NCBI RefSeq assembly: GCF_018991925.1
Contig: NW_024737042.1
Span: forward strand, 19,570,295 to 19,634,294
Direction: 5' to 3'
Origin: Homarus americanus
Lineage: Eukaryota; Arthropoda; Malacostraca; Decapoda; Nephropidae
DNA: 64,000 nucleotides
Position 1 is the stretch's first letter, and each line of letters begins with the position of its first letter. Below, in pieces: positions 1 through 11,277 of this stretch. A program made the position numbers and the translations under genes. The notes below the pieces were generated by a model that had not been told where the DNA came from, searched no databases, and saw nothing but the letters and a program-made list of their open reading frames with translations.

Positions 1-1749
1 TCCTACCCTTCAGCCCATGTTTGGATATCCACAATCTGCAGAACCTTAGAGTAGTGGTGAGCCACCTACAGTGACAAACTGGCCCAATCTCCAGGAGAGC
101 TAGACTCTGTCTGCCTCACCTCTACTAATCTGGTGGCAGTGATGATTCTGTAGCCATATGATTGGTCTGTGTTGAGATCTTTGACTACCTCCTGAGTGAG
201 ATTAGCTAGAGGAGGACCAACAGTGATCCTCGTGAAGTTTGGGGAGATCTCCAGTTTAGTGGTAGTATCTAACATCTTCCCTATGGGTCCCGACCACTTG
301 TTGTTGCTCAATGTCTTTCCATCCGGTGCAGTCACTAGGTGTCTGAAACTTTGCTCCGTGTGCAAGTCACAGACAATCCACACCAACTTCCTGCAGAGCT
401 TGGCCTCCGCATAATGGATTACTCCTCCCTCCCAGCCAGTCTTCACATTAGTGCTGTCACCTTCTATGGCCAAAAGGATCTGGTCTGCGCCTCTCTCTTT
501 CAGACAGTTCACCAAATGATCAGCTATGACCTCAGCATGACTTCTCTCCTCTGTAACTTCCTCTGGTACAAAATGCCACAAATATTTCCCACCTGGTTCA
601 TTGCACACTGTGTAGTGTGTTTCTTTAATGATTCCAGGAAACTGCCTGTCAGTTTCTTCAGCTTCCCTCATCACTTTGGTGTCATCTATTCTCCCATCAA
701 AGATACAGGTGATGCCATTTTCCCTAATCTCCTCATCAAACTTCTTAGCCAGCTTCTTAGTCAGTCTTTCGTGAGCCCTTCATACCTTGTTGTGATCAAT
801 TACCAGTGCTCTGTCAGACTCTGTGATAAGACCAGCATCAATCTAGGCAGCAGTGGCAATCTCTGCAGTCTCACTCAGCCCAGTATGATGTCTCAAGCTA
901 GCCAGAGCTATGTTGATGATATTTGCAGTGTTATATTTCTTCTTAGTCACAGGCAAGGAAGAAGTTGCTGCATTCTCTGATATGAAGAATTCGTCCTCTT
1001 CCTTCTTCCCTACCTTCTCCAGTGTATCTCCAGTCTCCTTCAACTCCATCTCCAGTAGTGACTCCTTCTTCACTCCTCTTCTTTCTTGGATGACTCCTCT
1101 GCCTTCCTCCTCTTCTTTTCGGCTTTCCTTTTCTGCTGCTGTCTATACAGCACTGCTTCCTGTCTCCTGGTCTGAGGGGTAATCAGCTAGACCCATCTGG
1201 TGTTGCCCAACACTACCCACTTTTTCCCTCTGACCTCTGATGAAGGCAAGCTCCTGCACTGTGGTAGCTTCTGCTCCTTCCTGCATCTGCAGTCACTGTG
1301 AATCTCACTGTTGCAGACAGGGTTCCACCCAAGCCCAATGCAGCTTCTTATCTCAAAGTGACATGTCAGGATGTCCGCCAATTTCATCATGAACCTATCT
1401 TTGACCGCTAGCTTTACACTGCCCATGGACACCTTTACTGCCCCATTCCACAGTGCCTTCAGTTTAACCCTGATCCTGACCTCAGTGTTGATTACAGGTC
1501 CTGTGAATAGAGTGTTGGCTTTTCTCCACTGAGCCAGTAGCCGAGGAACAAAGTACAGTAGTTGTTCATCAGGTGATCAACTGGGTAATTCCTTCTGTCT
1601 TACTCACTCATTTCTCTTCTCAACAAACCATACCTCAGCAGATCTCTGACTGTAGGCAGCTCAGCAGGGGGAAGTTCCCTACCAGTACCCACCAAATGAC
1701 TTACGTGACAACTTGATTTGCTTCGGGTTCTGATTTCTTTCTGACTCAT
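1..1749 (-). pseudogene. Decayed transposase-like gene, copy A (cut by window edge)
   Basis: Read on the minus strand from an ATG at 1749-1747, the translation follows the same protein as the copies at 2608-4990 and 60859-63259, in order. A basic N-terminus and a GTGRELP...LPTVRDLLRYG block lie near 1750-1620. A cysteine/histidine block (CNSEIHSDCRC) lies near 1310-1290, a charged linker near 1150-1000, and a GDSTN...TGW block with DGKTLSNNKWSGP in 674-66. The frame shifts near 100 and continues to the window edge with a RWLTT motif. Open pieces are 66-674, 843-1073 and 1187-1432, separated by frameshifts. Similarity to the other two copies is clear but much lower than theirs to each other, so this is an older subfamily. 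I could not find its terminal repeats. It could be a degraded domesticated gene instead, but the breaks argue for a dead element. Confidence 0.75.
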
Positions 1750-2024
1750 ACTGTGGACCTGTGACCAAAACAAATGTTATTTAAATTTGGATGGGCCTAC
1801 TAATTCCTATTACACAAAATTAAGTTGAATGGAATTCTTAATACCTCCTTGGAATTCCTATAACCATTGGAATTCATAAAACCTGAGCTTAGGTTTTGGC
1901 TGTAGTAGGTTGTGCATAGCTAATTGCATAACTAATTTACTTCTACAGGACATTTTTTTTTTTACGGGGATTAGCTCACCCGGGCACAAGTCACTGGCCC
2001 ACATCAGGGCCTGGGGGGCGAAAG

Positions 2025-2158
<134 letters not shown>

Positions 2159-2323
2159 TAACTACAAAATGAAAAAAAGTAAATCAAGAGTGAGAACGAT
2201 ATCCAGTATGTATGATGATTGTCAATAGTAAGGGAAACAACTAAGACCTGCAATTGTGTGTTAATGAGGCAGAAAGTCAAATCACCAACCTGGGACGTGG
2301 TCACAATTTTTGTGATGCCATAT

Positions 2324-2476
2324 TAGGGTGTGTCATAGGAGGGAAGATCAGCTAAAACTAATGGCCCATCACTTTTTTGGTAGATTTTAGTGTATATAAA
2401 CAGAAAATAATTTCAGTTTCAATATTTTGCAACCTTTTGCTAGGTAAATTTTAGCGTGAAATTTATCGAAAATCTA
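2324..2476 (+). repeat. Left terminal and subterminal inverted repeat of copy B
   Basis: The outer TIR is TAGGGTGTGTCATA plus a GGAGG that aligns after a 1-nt gap. A second inverted block of about 40 bp, beginning TTTGCTAGGTAAATTTTA at about 2436, recurs inverted near 5170-5215. A GGCCCAT word is also shared at matching distances. The element ends are thus long imperfect inverted repeats and not only a short TIR. Confidence 0.8.
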
Positions 2477-2573
2477 ACGTACAGCTGCATTAGTGCATTA
2501 CAATTAAATAGTGAACATTGCTTTCTGACTTCATTCTTTAACAACCCAACTAACAATATTTTTTCTGTTTCAG
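2444..2573 (+). other. Predicted 5'-UTR intron of copy B
   Basis: Donor AG|GTAAAT at 2443/2444, acceptor TTTTCTGTTTCAG ending at 2573, and a CTAAC branch-point-like word at 2550-2554, about 20 nt before the acceptor. The 130-bp length is normal for small animal introns. The first ATG of the long frame follows at 2608. Copy C has the same signals (60694-60824). The donor lies inside the subterminal inverted repeat. Prediction only; no transcript evidence. Confidence 0.6.
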
Positions 2574-2607
2574 ATCCTGATGCATTTATAAGTTGATAAT
2601 ATCTGCG

Positions 2608-4990
2608 ATGGCTGCTTGTGTCAGGACGAGGAACCAAAAATCCAGCCATCTCAGTCACTATCTTGGGTCTGGGAGAGAGCTCCTGAAGTCGGAGTTGCCT
2701 ACATTGAGAGATGCTTTGAGATACGGTGTTTTAATCAGGCAAATCAGTGAAAAGAACCAAACAACTTACACAAACAAAGACATTGCCAGTGATATGACCA
2801 AAGCTGTCTTGGCACAGTAAACTCTGGCTAACGCTCAGTTCAAGCCTCCAGTCATAACAAGTCAGAAGAAGATTAGTGAGAGACTGCTAGCCAGTTGGGA
2901 AAAGGCAAGAGATATCTCTCTTGGGAGAGGAAAACTTGCAGTTAAGGATAGCTTTGCCAAGCAACTGGACCAGTTATTTGACATAATTACTTGCAAGTGC
3001 CCAATTGTTCTCTGTCCTGAGTTTAGATGCGATCGTGACTGTAAATCCGAGGCCCACATCTCCTGTATTTGCAAGCGTGAACTGAAGATTCCTGTGATCG
3101 AACTGGATTTGTCAAAGCACAGAGAGAGAAGACTGGCAGTATAGGGGCTCTCATGATTTCTAGCCAAGATATTCCGGAGTCCAAGAGACAGGAGGCTGCC
3201 ACAGAGAAACAGAAGAGGAGAAGAGTTGCCGAGGAAAAGAGACTTGAGAAGGCCCAGGGTGAGGTAAAAAAGGCCGATGATTGGAGTCAAGCTGATTCAG
3301 AGGTTAATGACTTCCCCATGGCTGATCCGAGTGCTGACCAGGAGAATGGTGACTTTGTCCCTAACCCAGAAAATAATGATCCCAAACCTTCCAGGCATAA
3401 GATTCGAAATAGGAAAGATATCCCGAGCATAGCTCTGGCCAGCATGCGACACCACACTGGTCTCAGAGAAACTGCAGAGATAGCAACAGCTGCCTGGATT
3501 GACGGTGGTTTGATAACACCTGATGATGTTCACCTGGTGATAGATCATAACAAAGTAAGGAGAGCTCAGGAGAAACTTGTCAGTAACCTAGAAGAGGAGT
3601 TTGATAAGGGGATAAGAGAAAATGGAATCAATTGTTTGTTCTTTGATGGGAGAAGGGATGACACTAAAGTGTTCATGAAAGTTGGAGATTCTGACAAGTT
3701 GTTCCTGCCATGGTGAAGGAGAACACTACTCCTGCTGCAGTGAACCAGGAGGGAATATTTGTGGCATTTCACTCCAGAGAAAGATGACATCAGGAAACCA
3801 GCTGAGATAGTGGCAGATAACATTGTGAACTGGCTCCAGAGAGAGGAACGTAGACCAGACCCTGCAGGCCATTGGAGGGACAGCACCAACACGAACACAG
3901 GGTGGCAAGGGGGGTCATACAGTGGATAGAGCGGAAGATTGGGAGGAAGCTGGTCTGGATTGTTTGTGACCTCCACACCAACGAGTTGCCACTCAGACAT
4001 CTGATCCAGGAGCTGGATGGCAAGACTCTTTCAAACAACAGATGGTCTGGTCCTCTTGGCAAGATGCTGGACTCTGCCACTGAGTTAGAAATAAATCCGA
4101 GCTTTGAAAAAATCACAGTTGGCCCTCCACTCGTTGAGCTTGCACATACTGTCATTGACGACCTGAGTACTGACCAGTACTATGGTTACATGATTTGCAG
4201 TGCCATCAAAACTGGGGTCATGCCTGATAGACTTGCTTACCTGCAGATAGGTCCAGTCTCACATTCTAGGTGGCTCACAACGGCTCTCAGGTTCTGCAGA
4301 ATTTGGGTCGCTCATCATAAACTGAAAGGGAACCAGCTTCACAACCTGATCGTGAGTGTCTACTTGCCAAATTGGTTCAACACCAAGGTCAAGTCATCGT
4401 TCTCCGAAGGTCCGAGGCATGTTCTCTTCCAGCTTGAGCTCCTGAGGAGTCAGCCAAGGAAGGTTGTTCAGATTGTGGAGCAGACTGTGAGGAGATCTTC
4501 CTGGTATGCTCATCCCGAGGCAGTTCTGCAGACAATGCTCTGCAGTAAGGATGAGGAGGAGAGAAGAGTGGCAGTCAAAAAGATCTTGGATATGAGACTT
4601 ATGAGAGGATCTGGGCATGACGAATCAGTTGGTGACGATTCCTTCAGGGTCAGGAAGACTCCTGAAGTCAATCTAGGTGCCAAGACCCTCACTGATCTCA
4701 TAGATCTGGATAACATCCAGGCTGGCAGTGAGCCCCCTCTTACCTGCAGCCTCACCAATGTTCAAGTCAGAGCTTTCCTGGACATCCCCATGCATGTCCC
4801 TGCCTGGCCCTCGCACACCCAGAGTATAGAGCGTTGTGTAGAGCAAGTGAGCGAGGCCAGCAGTCACGTGTACAGCCAGGAGAGGAGGGAAGGCTACATC
4901 CGAGCTCAGGTGGTCAGCAGGGAGGTGATGAGAAGAAACAGAAGCAAGAAAGACATGTTTTCTATGGTGTGCAGCAACACCGGGTCGTAG
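2608..4990 (+). pseudogene. Transposase-like protein, copy B (broken)
   Basis: Starts at ATG 2608, just after the predicted intron. Order of blocks: basic N-terminus; LPTLRDALRYG; a Cys/His cluster (CKCPIVLCPEFRCDRDC...HISCICKREL, near 2992-3080) likely to bind zinc; a charged coiled-coil-like linker (3180-3290); then a catalytic-looking region with LFFDGRRDD (near 3640), LQAIGG/DSTNTNTGW (near 3870-3905), DGKTLSNNRWSGP, HSRWLTTALRF (near 4262) and SHTQSIERCV (near 4810). The D, D and E in those blocks could be an RNase H-fold DDE set, and the RW and IERC words recall the hAT layout; that is inference. Breaks: TAA at 2818, a 1-nt loss near 3115, frameshifts between 3715 and 3870, and an 18-nt loss near 4349 relative to copy C. 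Open runs are 3153-3716 and 3872-4990. Confidence 0.8.
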
Positions 4991-5046
4991 TAGTAAAACC
5001 GGTTTTTGTATTTGATGATTTTGTTTTCTAAAGGAATATTAAATTT

Positions 5047-5052
5047 AATAAA
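5047..5052 (+). promoter_or_regulatory. Poly(A) signal of copy B
   Basis: AATAAA about 57 bp after the stop codon, kept in copy C at 63316-63321. A second AATAAA follows near 5096. Confidence 0.6.
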
Positions 5053-5164
5053 TGTGTCAAGATCATTCGTTTCACTATTCTGGATCATTTTCATCCTAAT
5101 AAATTAACCTGATACATTTACTTTACTTTAAATAAGCTATTTAGTGGTGTTGGTAAAAGGGTGG

Positions 5165-5333
5165 GAATACTGAATTTTCATAAGATTTCAAGTTAAAATT
5201 TACCTAGCAAAAAATGAAAACTTTTCAAATCTGAAGATATCACATGATTCTGCACATAGAACTACATCATTAATACCATGGGCCGATTTTTCAAACTCAA
5301 AAAAAAAAATTCGCCTCCGTATGACACACCCTA
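5165..5333 (-). repeat. Right terminal and subterminal inverted repeat of copy B
   Basis: Reverse complement of the left end: the outer TIR at 5315-5333 and an inner block around 5170-5215 carrying TTTACCTAGCAAAA. The same structure is present at 63430-63601 in copy C. Confidence 0.8.
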
Positions 5334-5342
5334 ATGCCATAT

Positions 5343-7093
5343 GGCAGCAGGGTCTACCATTAGACAACACATTATGTTTCCAATATGATGTATAAGTAGG
5401 AATAAATTTAGAGTAATTGTTGTTTAAACTAAATTGCTTAGCTGAAGATAAATAAAACAGTAAAACACAAGATAGCATCAACTAGAAACATACATTTATT
5501 ATCACGAACTCAATCTGTAGAGTTGACACTAGCAATTGATTCAGGTGTTTTTTGTTATATATGTAAAATTTTATCTCCAATCAACCCAGCAAGTGGATCA
5601 AATTAATGACAATTTCATATGTCTATCTTATCAAAATACACAAATAGTTTGGCTTACGCATAACATTTCAAATAATTTGTAGTACGCATTTACACGATCT
5701 TTACATTACGAAGCAATCACAATCGTCCAAAAGGAGGGAAAACACATGTATTGACACTCAAAACTCCACCATTTGTGACTATGTAAAGCTTGGAAACCGT
5801 GCACCAAAAGTTACCAAAGTTGACCATACAATGATCGTCATATTCAGGATATATATCCAAACTGTGTGGTCAAATATAAGTAGGTAAATGGCCTTTTCAA
5901 ACAACAAAAAAGGGCATTTCTAAGTTTCTTATATAAAATGGAATTGTTTGAGTACTAGTAGTTTTTAATTGTTGACTTTACTAAAATTAAAACACCCGAG
6001 TACTGTAACTGGTTTCAGTCCAATCTAATCTAATGATGTGGAAAAGAACGCATTGAGATTGAGACGCATCAGATATGGTATCAATTAGGTTTTGGATCCA
6101 CTCGTAACTGGGACGATCTAGGACTTAGACTCATTAAGATTGGGACCCTTAGCATTGGGCCCCATAAGGAATAAAGCCCCAATTTTAATATGATTAAGTT
6201 AGGTTTTGCAGATGTTACCTTGGGGTGTATTGGGATTGTGGTCCACTTATCCAGTCACCGGAGTAGAAGTCTGTCCACACCGCGTTTACCACAACTAACA
6301 GAGGAGTCCTGGTAAGTGACTTTAATTACTTACTGCTCAAGTTAGAGAACACGATACTGGAGACACAAGGGCAAGGACAAACCAGGTGGAAGGAAAGAGA
6401 CTTAAATTCATTCCACTATCAATAATTCCTTCTCTTGAAGGATTTTGGCCGCCACTCAGTGAATTGAGTTATGTTTATTGTTCTCTTACATACGTGTTAG
6501 TGATAAGATTCGATAATTATAATACCTTTGATTTCAGTGTTGTTTACCAGATGTTAAGAGACTGGATAGGTTTTAACGTGTGTGTGTGTGTGTGTGTTTG
6601 TGTTGAGGGGAAACACCCAGCAAACTTAAGGTGAGTGAGAAGTAAAGGGGAGAGAATTATTTTTTATTCGCTCACGCTCTCTCCGCTTCCTTATTTCTTT
6701 CTCTCCCTCTCTATTCCTTGTCCCTCCCTCCCTCTCCCCATCTCTCCTTCCCTCTCGCTCTCCTTTCCTCTCGCTATCCTTCCCTATAGCAATTCAGTTG
6801 GTGGACTTGACTGCCAGTAAACTTTCCAGCGCCATGCGAGTTAGAGGACCGGCGGAGCAGCAGTGTGGTGGCGTAGCTCCCTGAATATGAATGAGCGGGG
6901 CGAGCTAAATAGCCCGCTCACCCACCAGCATTAATTGTAGCGGCGGCAGGTGTTAGGGAAGTGTTGTTTAGGAACACGAGGGTGAAGTTACAACAGTTTT
7001 AAAATGAATTTCTCCCAAGTATATGTTTTACTCAGGTGTGCTCGCTTGCAGGTGTGTATGCTTGAGTTTATGTATGCGTTTACTAATTCACTC
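5343..7093. other. Intergenic, no gene seen
   Basis: AT-rich to about 6380, then mixed. 6080-6200 holds a degenerate sequence (GGATCCACTCGTAA...ATTAAGATTGGGACC) that recurs inverted at about 41330-41450, so it is probably part of an old dispersed repeat. 6660-6790 is pyrimidine-rich. A short CpG-containing stretch lies at 6825-6950. No protein-like frame is convincing. Confidence 0.6.
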
Positions 7094-7147
7094 TATGTAT
7101 GTATGTATGTATGTATGTATGTATGTATGTATGTGTGTATGTATGTT
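7094..7147. repeat. (GTAT)n microsatellite
   Basis: About 13 units with one interruption. Confidence 0.95.
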
Positions 7148-7203
7148 CTCATCAACACCTATCTCGTACACTTACATCTTCTCAGAAACACCTACAGTAT
7201 ATA

Positions 7204-7204
<1 letters not shown>

Positions 7205-7254
<50 letters not shown>
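7205..7254. repeat. (CA)n microsatellite abutting a LINE 3' end
   Basis: On the minus strand this is (TG)n directly after the short 3' UTR of the LINE fragment at 7256-8235, so it is probably the element's simple-repeat tail. Confidence 0.9.
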
Positions 7255-7255
<1 letters not shown>

Positions 7256-7257
<2 letters not shown>

Positions 7258-8235
7258 CTACTACTTTGCTGTCCCTCGAAATCGAGTATGACGACCATCC
7301 AGCTAGGATACGATAATATGAGTTATTAAGGATGTCACCTAGGTTGGTGAGTTCTGAGGTGACTAAAGAGACCGTTTCGGGACCGGCAGGGTCGATCACA
7401 GATGTTGCACATGTAGGGGCTGCATCTAGTGCGGGAGGAGAGGCGGCAGCTTCTTTCCGGCGAAAATTACTTATCTGCTTCATTATGCAGTCGGGTTAAC
7501 TCAAAAGTATTGACACCTTCTTGTGTGGTGCTCCTCCAAGCGTTACGGTGTGGAGTAATCGTCTCCCAGGTGAGGAGGTCGATTTGGCATTTTTTCAGGA
7601 TTGTCTTAAGATTATCCTTATACCTTTCAGTTGCCCGCCAGCGTTACGTTTACTATTCGTTGGGTGACTGTAAAGTAGCTGATGTGGCAGTCTACTGTCG
7701 TCCATGCGGGTAACATGGCCAGTCCAGCGTAGTTGTTCATGGATACTGGTAGCCTCGATGCTTCTACAGTTGGTGTCAGCAAGAATACTGGCATTTGTTC
7801 TCTTGTCTTCCCAGCGAACTCGGAGGATGTAACGTAGACTACGTTGGTGAAAGTTTTCAAGTGCCATGAGGTGCTTCCTGTATGTGACCCATGTTTCGCT
7901 GCCATATAGCAGGGTGGGGAGAACCACTGCTCGATATACGTGTAACTTTGTAGATAATATCAGCTCCCTAGAGTTGAAGAAACGGTTTCGGAGTCTGCAA
8001 AAGGCTTGAGATGCACATCTGATCCGATGCTGAATCTCTTCACCAATGTCCACGGTGGTGGACAGGTGGAAGCCGAGATACCGAAAGTGGGTAACATTAG
8101 TAAGGGTAGTACTGTTAGGCTGGATGGATGGTGGAGGTGTGGCTGAACCAGGGGCACACACACACACACACCTTAGTGACCCCACTGAGTGAGGATGTGT
8201 CTCCTGGCGCTCATTAGCAGCCAAGGTCATCACGT
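7256..8235 (-). mobile_element. LINE 3' fragment with C-terminal C2H2 finger
   Basis: The minus strand carries the region after the RT palm of a non-LTR retrotransposon: FRYLGFHLSTT, HVYRAVVLPTLLYGSETW, LENFHQRSLRYIL and LRWTGHVTRM within 8140-7640. These words are typical of a large invertebrate LINE group. The frame then shifts and ends in a C2H2-like finger (7424-7335) followed by a stop, a short 3' UTR and a (TG)n tail. The 5' end is lost, and the RT palm with YxDD is not in this piece. An internal (CA)n stretch at 8157-8170 breaks the upstream part. Confidence 0.8.
7335..7424 (-). pseudogene. C2H2 zinc-finger tail of the LINE ORF2
   Basis: The minus translation reads CNICDRPCRSRNG, then LFSHLRTH, then a stop. 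Spacing is C-x2-C-x12-H-x3-H, a proper C2H2 finger at the extreme C-terminus. It may help the RT hold nucleic acid. It is out of frame with the main 8233-7595 segment. Confidence 0.75.
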
Positions 8236-8281
8236 CGACCTGTAGTTACTTAAGGCAGTTCAATACTTTTGCGGGTACACA

Positions 8282-10417
8282 GTGCGTAGTTTCAAGGTGT
8301 CAGTGACTGTAAGTGCCAGAATTGTGAATATGTCTGTTCCAGTGGCACGATATCGTCGCACCGACCTGTTTCGGCTGAAGTCTGGTGCTGGCTATCCTCC
8401 ACCCCACACCATCACTCTACTAAAGGCGCTGAGAATCTTCTACAACCGCGGCTGCAGATGGAGTCCTCTGCATTCCCAGACGAATCCCTGTCATCACACC
8501 GAGCAAGCATAGGAAAGTCAAGCCAGTGCCTGAAAGACAGTGTACTCGCTATGAAGTGCCGCAACTATGGTACAGCCTACCATCCCTACTGCTGTCCAAT
8601 GTCACATCTTTATGCAACAAGGTGGAGGAGGTTAGTGTCACAGTGACGTCAGTTGGTGCAGGAATTGTGGCGATTACCGAGACGTGGCAAATTGTTCCTG
8701 AGATCTGTGCTATAGAAAACTATGAGTTATTTCACCACCTTAGAAAGGACAGGAGAGGTGGGGGCGTAGTTCTGTACTGTCTCAGTGACCTCAAACCATC
8801 ACCCCTAGGTGTTAATGCACCTGAAGATGTAGAAGCCTTGTGGGTTTAGGTCACTCCCACCTCCCACCCCCGCCAGCTTGCCTCCCTCATTGTCTGTGTT
8901 TGCTATCACCCTCCCCCCCCCCTTCCGCGCACCAACCGCCAATGTACTGATTACTCACATAATAGACACTGCTGACTCCCTGAGATCCAGATTTCCATGT
9001 GCTAAACTAGTGATATGCGGTGACTTCAATGAGTTAGACATCAGTGACATCACCCAACACCACCTTTCACAAATATTTGAGTTTCCCACACATGGCAATG
9101 CCACCCTTGACCTCATCATGACTGATCTCGGTAACCACTACCTTCCCCCCCAGCCCCTGCCTCCCATGGGACGCAGCCCCTACCTGTCCCTACTGTGGTC
9201 ACCTACCCCCACCAGGACTTACCGATCCACCCCCGACTCTGTTATGCGGCGTTTCGGACAATGGATAACCCGGTATCCCTGGACTGAAGTGATCACGGTA
9301 GACGATGTGCAGAACAAGTGGGATAATTACCTGGACACTATCACCAAAGCCTACCACCACTTCTTTCCAGCCAAGACACTGAGGATCCACCCCGATGATG
9401 TCCCGTGGATTACGCCCCACATAAAAAGACTTATTGAGCAACGCAACAAGGCATACTACACCAACAACCGCCTGTACAAAAGTCTACGTAACCAGGTCAT
9501 CAGGGAAATCAAGTGGGCCAAGAAGACTTATTTTCCCAGGAAAGTGCACGGCCTCAAGGAAGTCGGCATCGGTCAGTGGTACTCCAAGGTAAAAGATCTC
9601 TGTGGTCTCAACCGTCAGTCTCCCACACTTCCTTTCATCTCACATTTACCTAGTGAGGAGGCAGCTGAGATAATTAATAACCATTTTGCTACCATATGTC
9701 ATACCTTACCCAGTCTTGACCTCACTCTCCTCCCAGCGTACTTACCTTCCCCCGCCCCCCTTCCCAGTGTTCAACCATATGAAATCGCCAACAAACTCCT
9801 GAAATTTAAATCCAAATGCTCCACGACCCCAATTGACCTCACAATCAAAATTTACAAGGAGTTTGCAGTCGAACTTGCCACCCCCTCTCTGTTCTATTAT
9901 TAATGCATCCATCAGACAAAGCAAATGCCCAAATGAATGGAAAACCGCTTTGTCACCCCCATCCCCAAGGTCACCACCCCACAGTCCCCTAGTGACCAGT
10001 TGCCATTACCCCCATACCCAGTCTACTCTGTGAGGACTTGGTTTTTGAGTGGGCATTTGCCAGAATCTATCAGTCAATTGATCCACAGCAATTTGGCAAT
10101 ATGAGGACCTCCTCTACATCACACTGCTTAGTGAGCTTTCTGGATTTTCTGCACAAAAACCTGCAGAAACGTAAGACTTCACTAGCCGTTGCCCTTGCTG
10201 ACTTCAGGAAAGCCTTTGACCTTGTTGATCACTGCACTGTTATCAACAAGGCCATTGCATTAGGGCTGCCCACCAACCTGGTCTCATGGCTCACTGATTT
10301 CTTGAGTGGACGTCATCAGGCAGTGAGGTATCAGGGCTCGGTCTCCACGTTCCAACACCTCACCTGCGGTGTTCCCCAGGGGACCAAGATGGGACCACTG
10401 TGCTTCCTCATCCTGAT
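8282..10417 (+). mobile_element. LINE (CR1/L2-like), 5' segment: endonuclease and RT start
   Basis: A plus-strand non-LTR retrotransposon with an apurinic-type endonuclease followed by RT. Endonuclease words: ITETW (near 8675), RRGGGVVLYC (near 8755), CGDFNELD (near 9018), DLIMTD (near 9110). A linker with the W-x-KKTYF style region spans 9240-9600. The RT start has DPQQFGNMRTSST, ALADFRKAFDLVDH (near 10195) and CGVPQGTKMGPL (near 10368). The endonuclease SDH catalytic motif near 9175 reads SPY, so this domain is dead. Several frameshifts and stops (near 8510, 8849, 9900, 10033) confirm decay. RT stops at 10417 where a Gypsy element is inserted, and resumes at 17901. Confidence 0.88.
10413..10417 (+). 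repeat. Target site duplication, left copy (CTGAT)
   Basis: Five bases before the Gypsy 5' LTR. The partner 17901-17905 is CTGTT, differing at one base. Removing the element and one copy rejoins the LINE RT frame (LIL then FNDAL). Confidence 0.7.
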
Positions 10418-11257
10418 TGTCACGTGCCTGTGGCGCTCGGGAACTCGCATAGCGTGAGGCATATGTTCACGCCTACATTTCATACAAGCTATTAATAAAT
10501 TGTTAATTGTACTTATTATATTATTATTGTTCTTAGTTACTTAGGTTAATTGTATATTTATGTATGATATTAATATGCATCATTGTATTACTCTGTTAAG
10601 TTCAAATCAAGAGAGTATTAATTAATTATATAAAATATCCAGCAAATGTCCTGGATCACGTGAGATGAGACGCGCTCCTCGGCGTGCCCACGCTCCGCAG
10701 TAGCGAAAAACAGTGGCATAGGGTAGACGTGTCCATTCGTTCTCTAGCCTTGACCCTTGTCTAGTGCCTTGTCCAGTCTTCTGCAAAGCCCTAGGGGTAT
10801 CAGGTATTAGTGACACATTTAGTTAGGCCTAGGAAGGGATCCTGGTGGTAAGGAATCTCTTGTTTGGTAGGAAATAATCATTTTGTAGTGATTGTTGTAT
10901 ATATATATTTCGTATGTCTGTGTAATATAGTAATGTTAAGTAATATTCGTTTGGTCTAACTCCTTAACGGTGTATTTTCGCCCTTCCGGCATCACTCTTA
11001 TTTTATTATACAATTACTTATTCCCTTAAATTCATGTTTGCTAGTCATTACTCCCTTTAGAACATAAATTGAATTAATTAATTATCTTCCCTTTTGTGAT
11101 TCACTTATTTCAACTGTTCTTACTTATTCAAGTACATTGAGTTGAGTAGGTTTTTGGTGGGGATAATTATTGCCGTGTTCCCTATTTGTTCCTTTATTTG
11201 TTAATAACTTGGGGTAGGTTTCACTCCCCAAGTATAAAGGGTAGTGGGATCGCGACA
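10418..11257 (+). repeat. 5' LTR of the Gmr1-like element (840 bp)
   Basis: Begins TGTCACGTGCC and ends CGCGACA (TG...CA ends). It matches 17058-17900 almost base for base. Confidence 0.95.
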
Positions 11258-11259
11258 AG

Positions 11260-11277
11260 TGGGGGCCTGTCCGGGAG
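11260..11277 (+). promoter_or_regulatory. Primer binding site, proline-type
   Basis: TGGGGGCCTGTCCGGGAG starts 2 bp after the LTR. It closely resembles the tRNA-Pro complement used by many retroelements, with about three differences. Confidence 0.6.

Larger units (their letters stand above)
2324..5333 (+). mobile_element. DNA transposon, copy B, with TIRs and 9-bp TSD
   Basis: A 3010-bp element bounded by TAGGGTGTGTCATA at the left and its reverse complement at the right. The 9-bp sequence ATGCCATAT occurs immediately outside both ends (2315-2323 and 5334-5342). It contains a transposase-like gene with a 5'-UTR intron and a poly(A) signal. Copy C at 60574-63601 has the same ends with a different 9-bp duplication, so the boundaries and duplication length are supported twice. 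A 9-bp duplication does not fit the 8 bp usual for hAT. Mutator-like elements typically make about 9 bp, but the protein does not look like a MULE transposase to me. Superfamily is therefore left open. Confidence 0.9.

Noticed and set aside
2324..5333. Calling the element hAT outright
   Set aside because: The motif layout is suggestive, but both copies show 9-bp rather than 8-bp duplications and I cannot align the DDE set with certainty.
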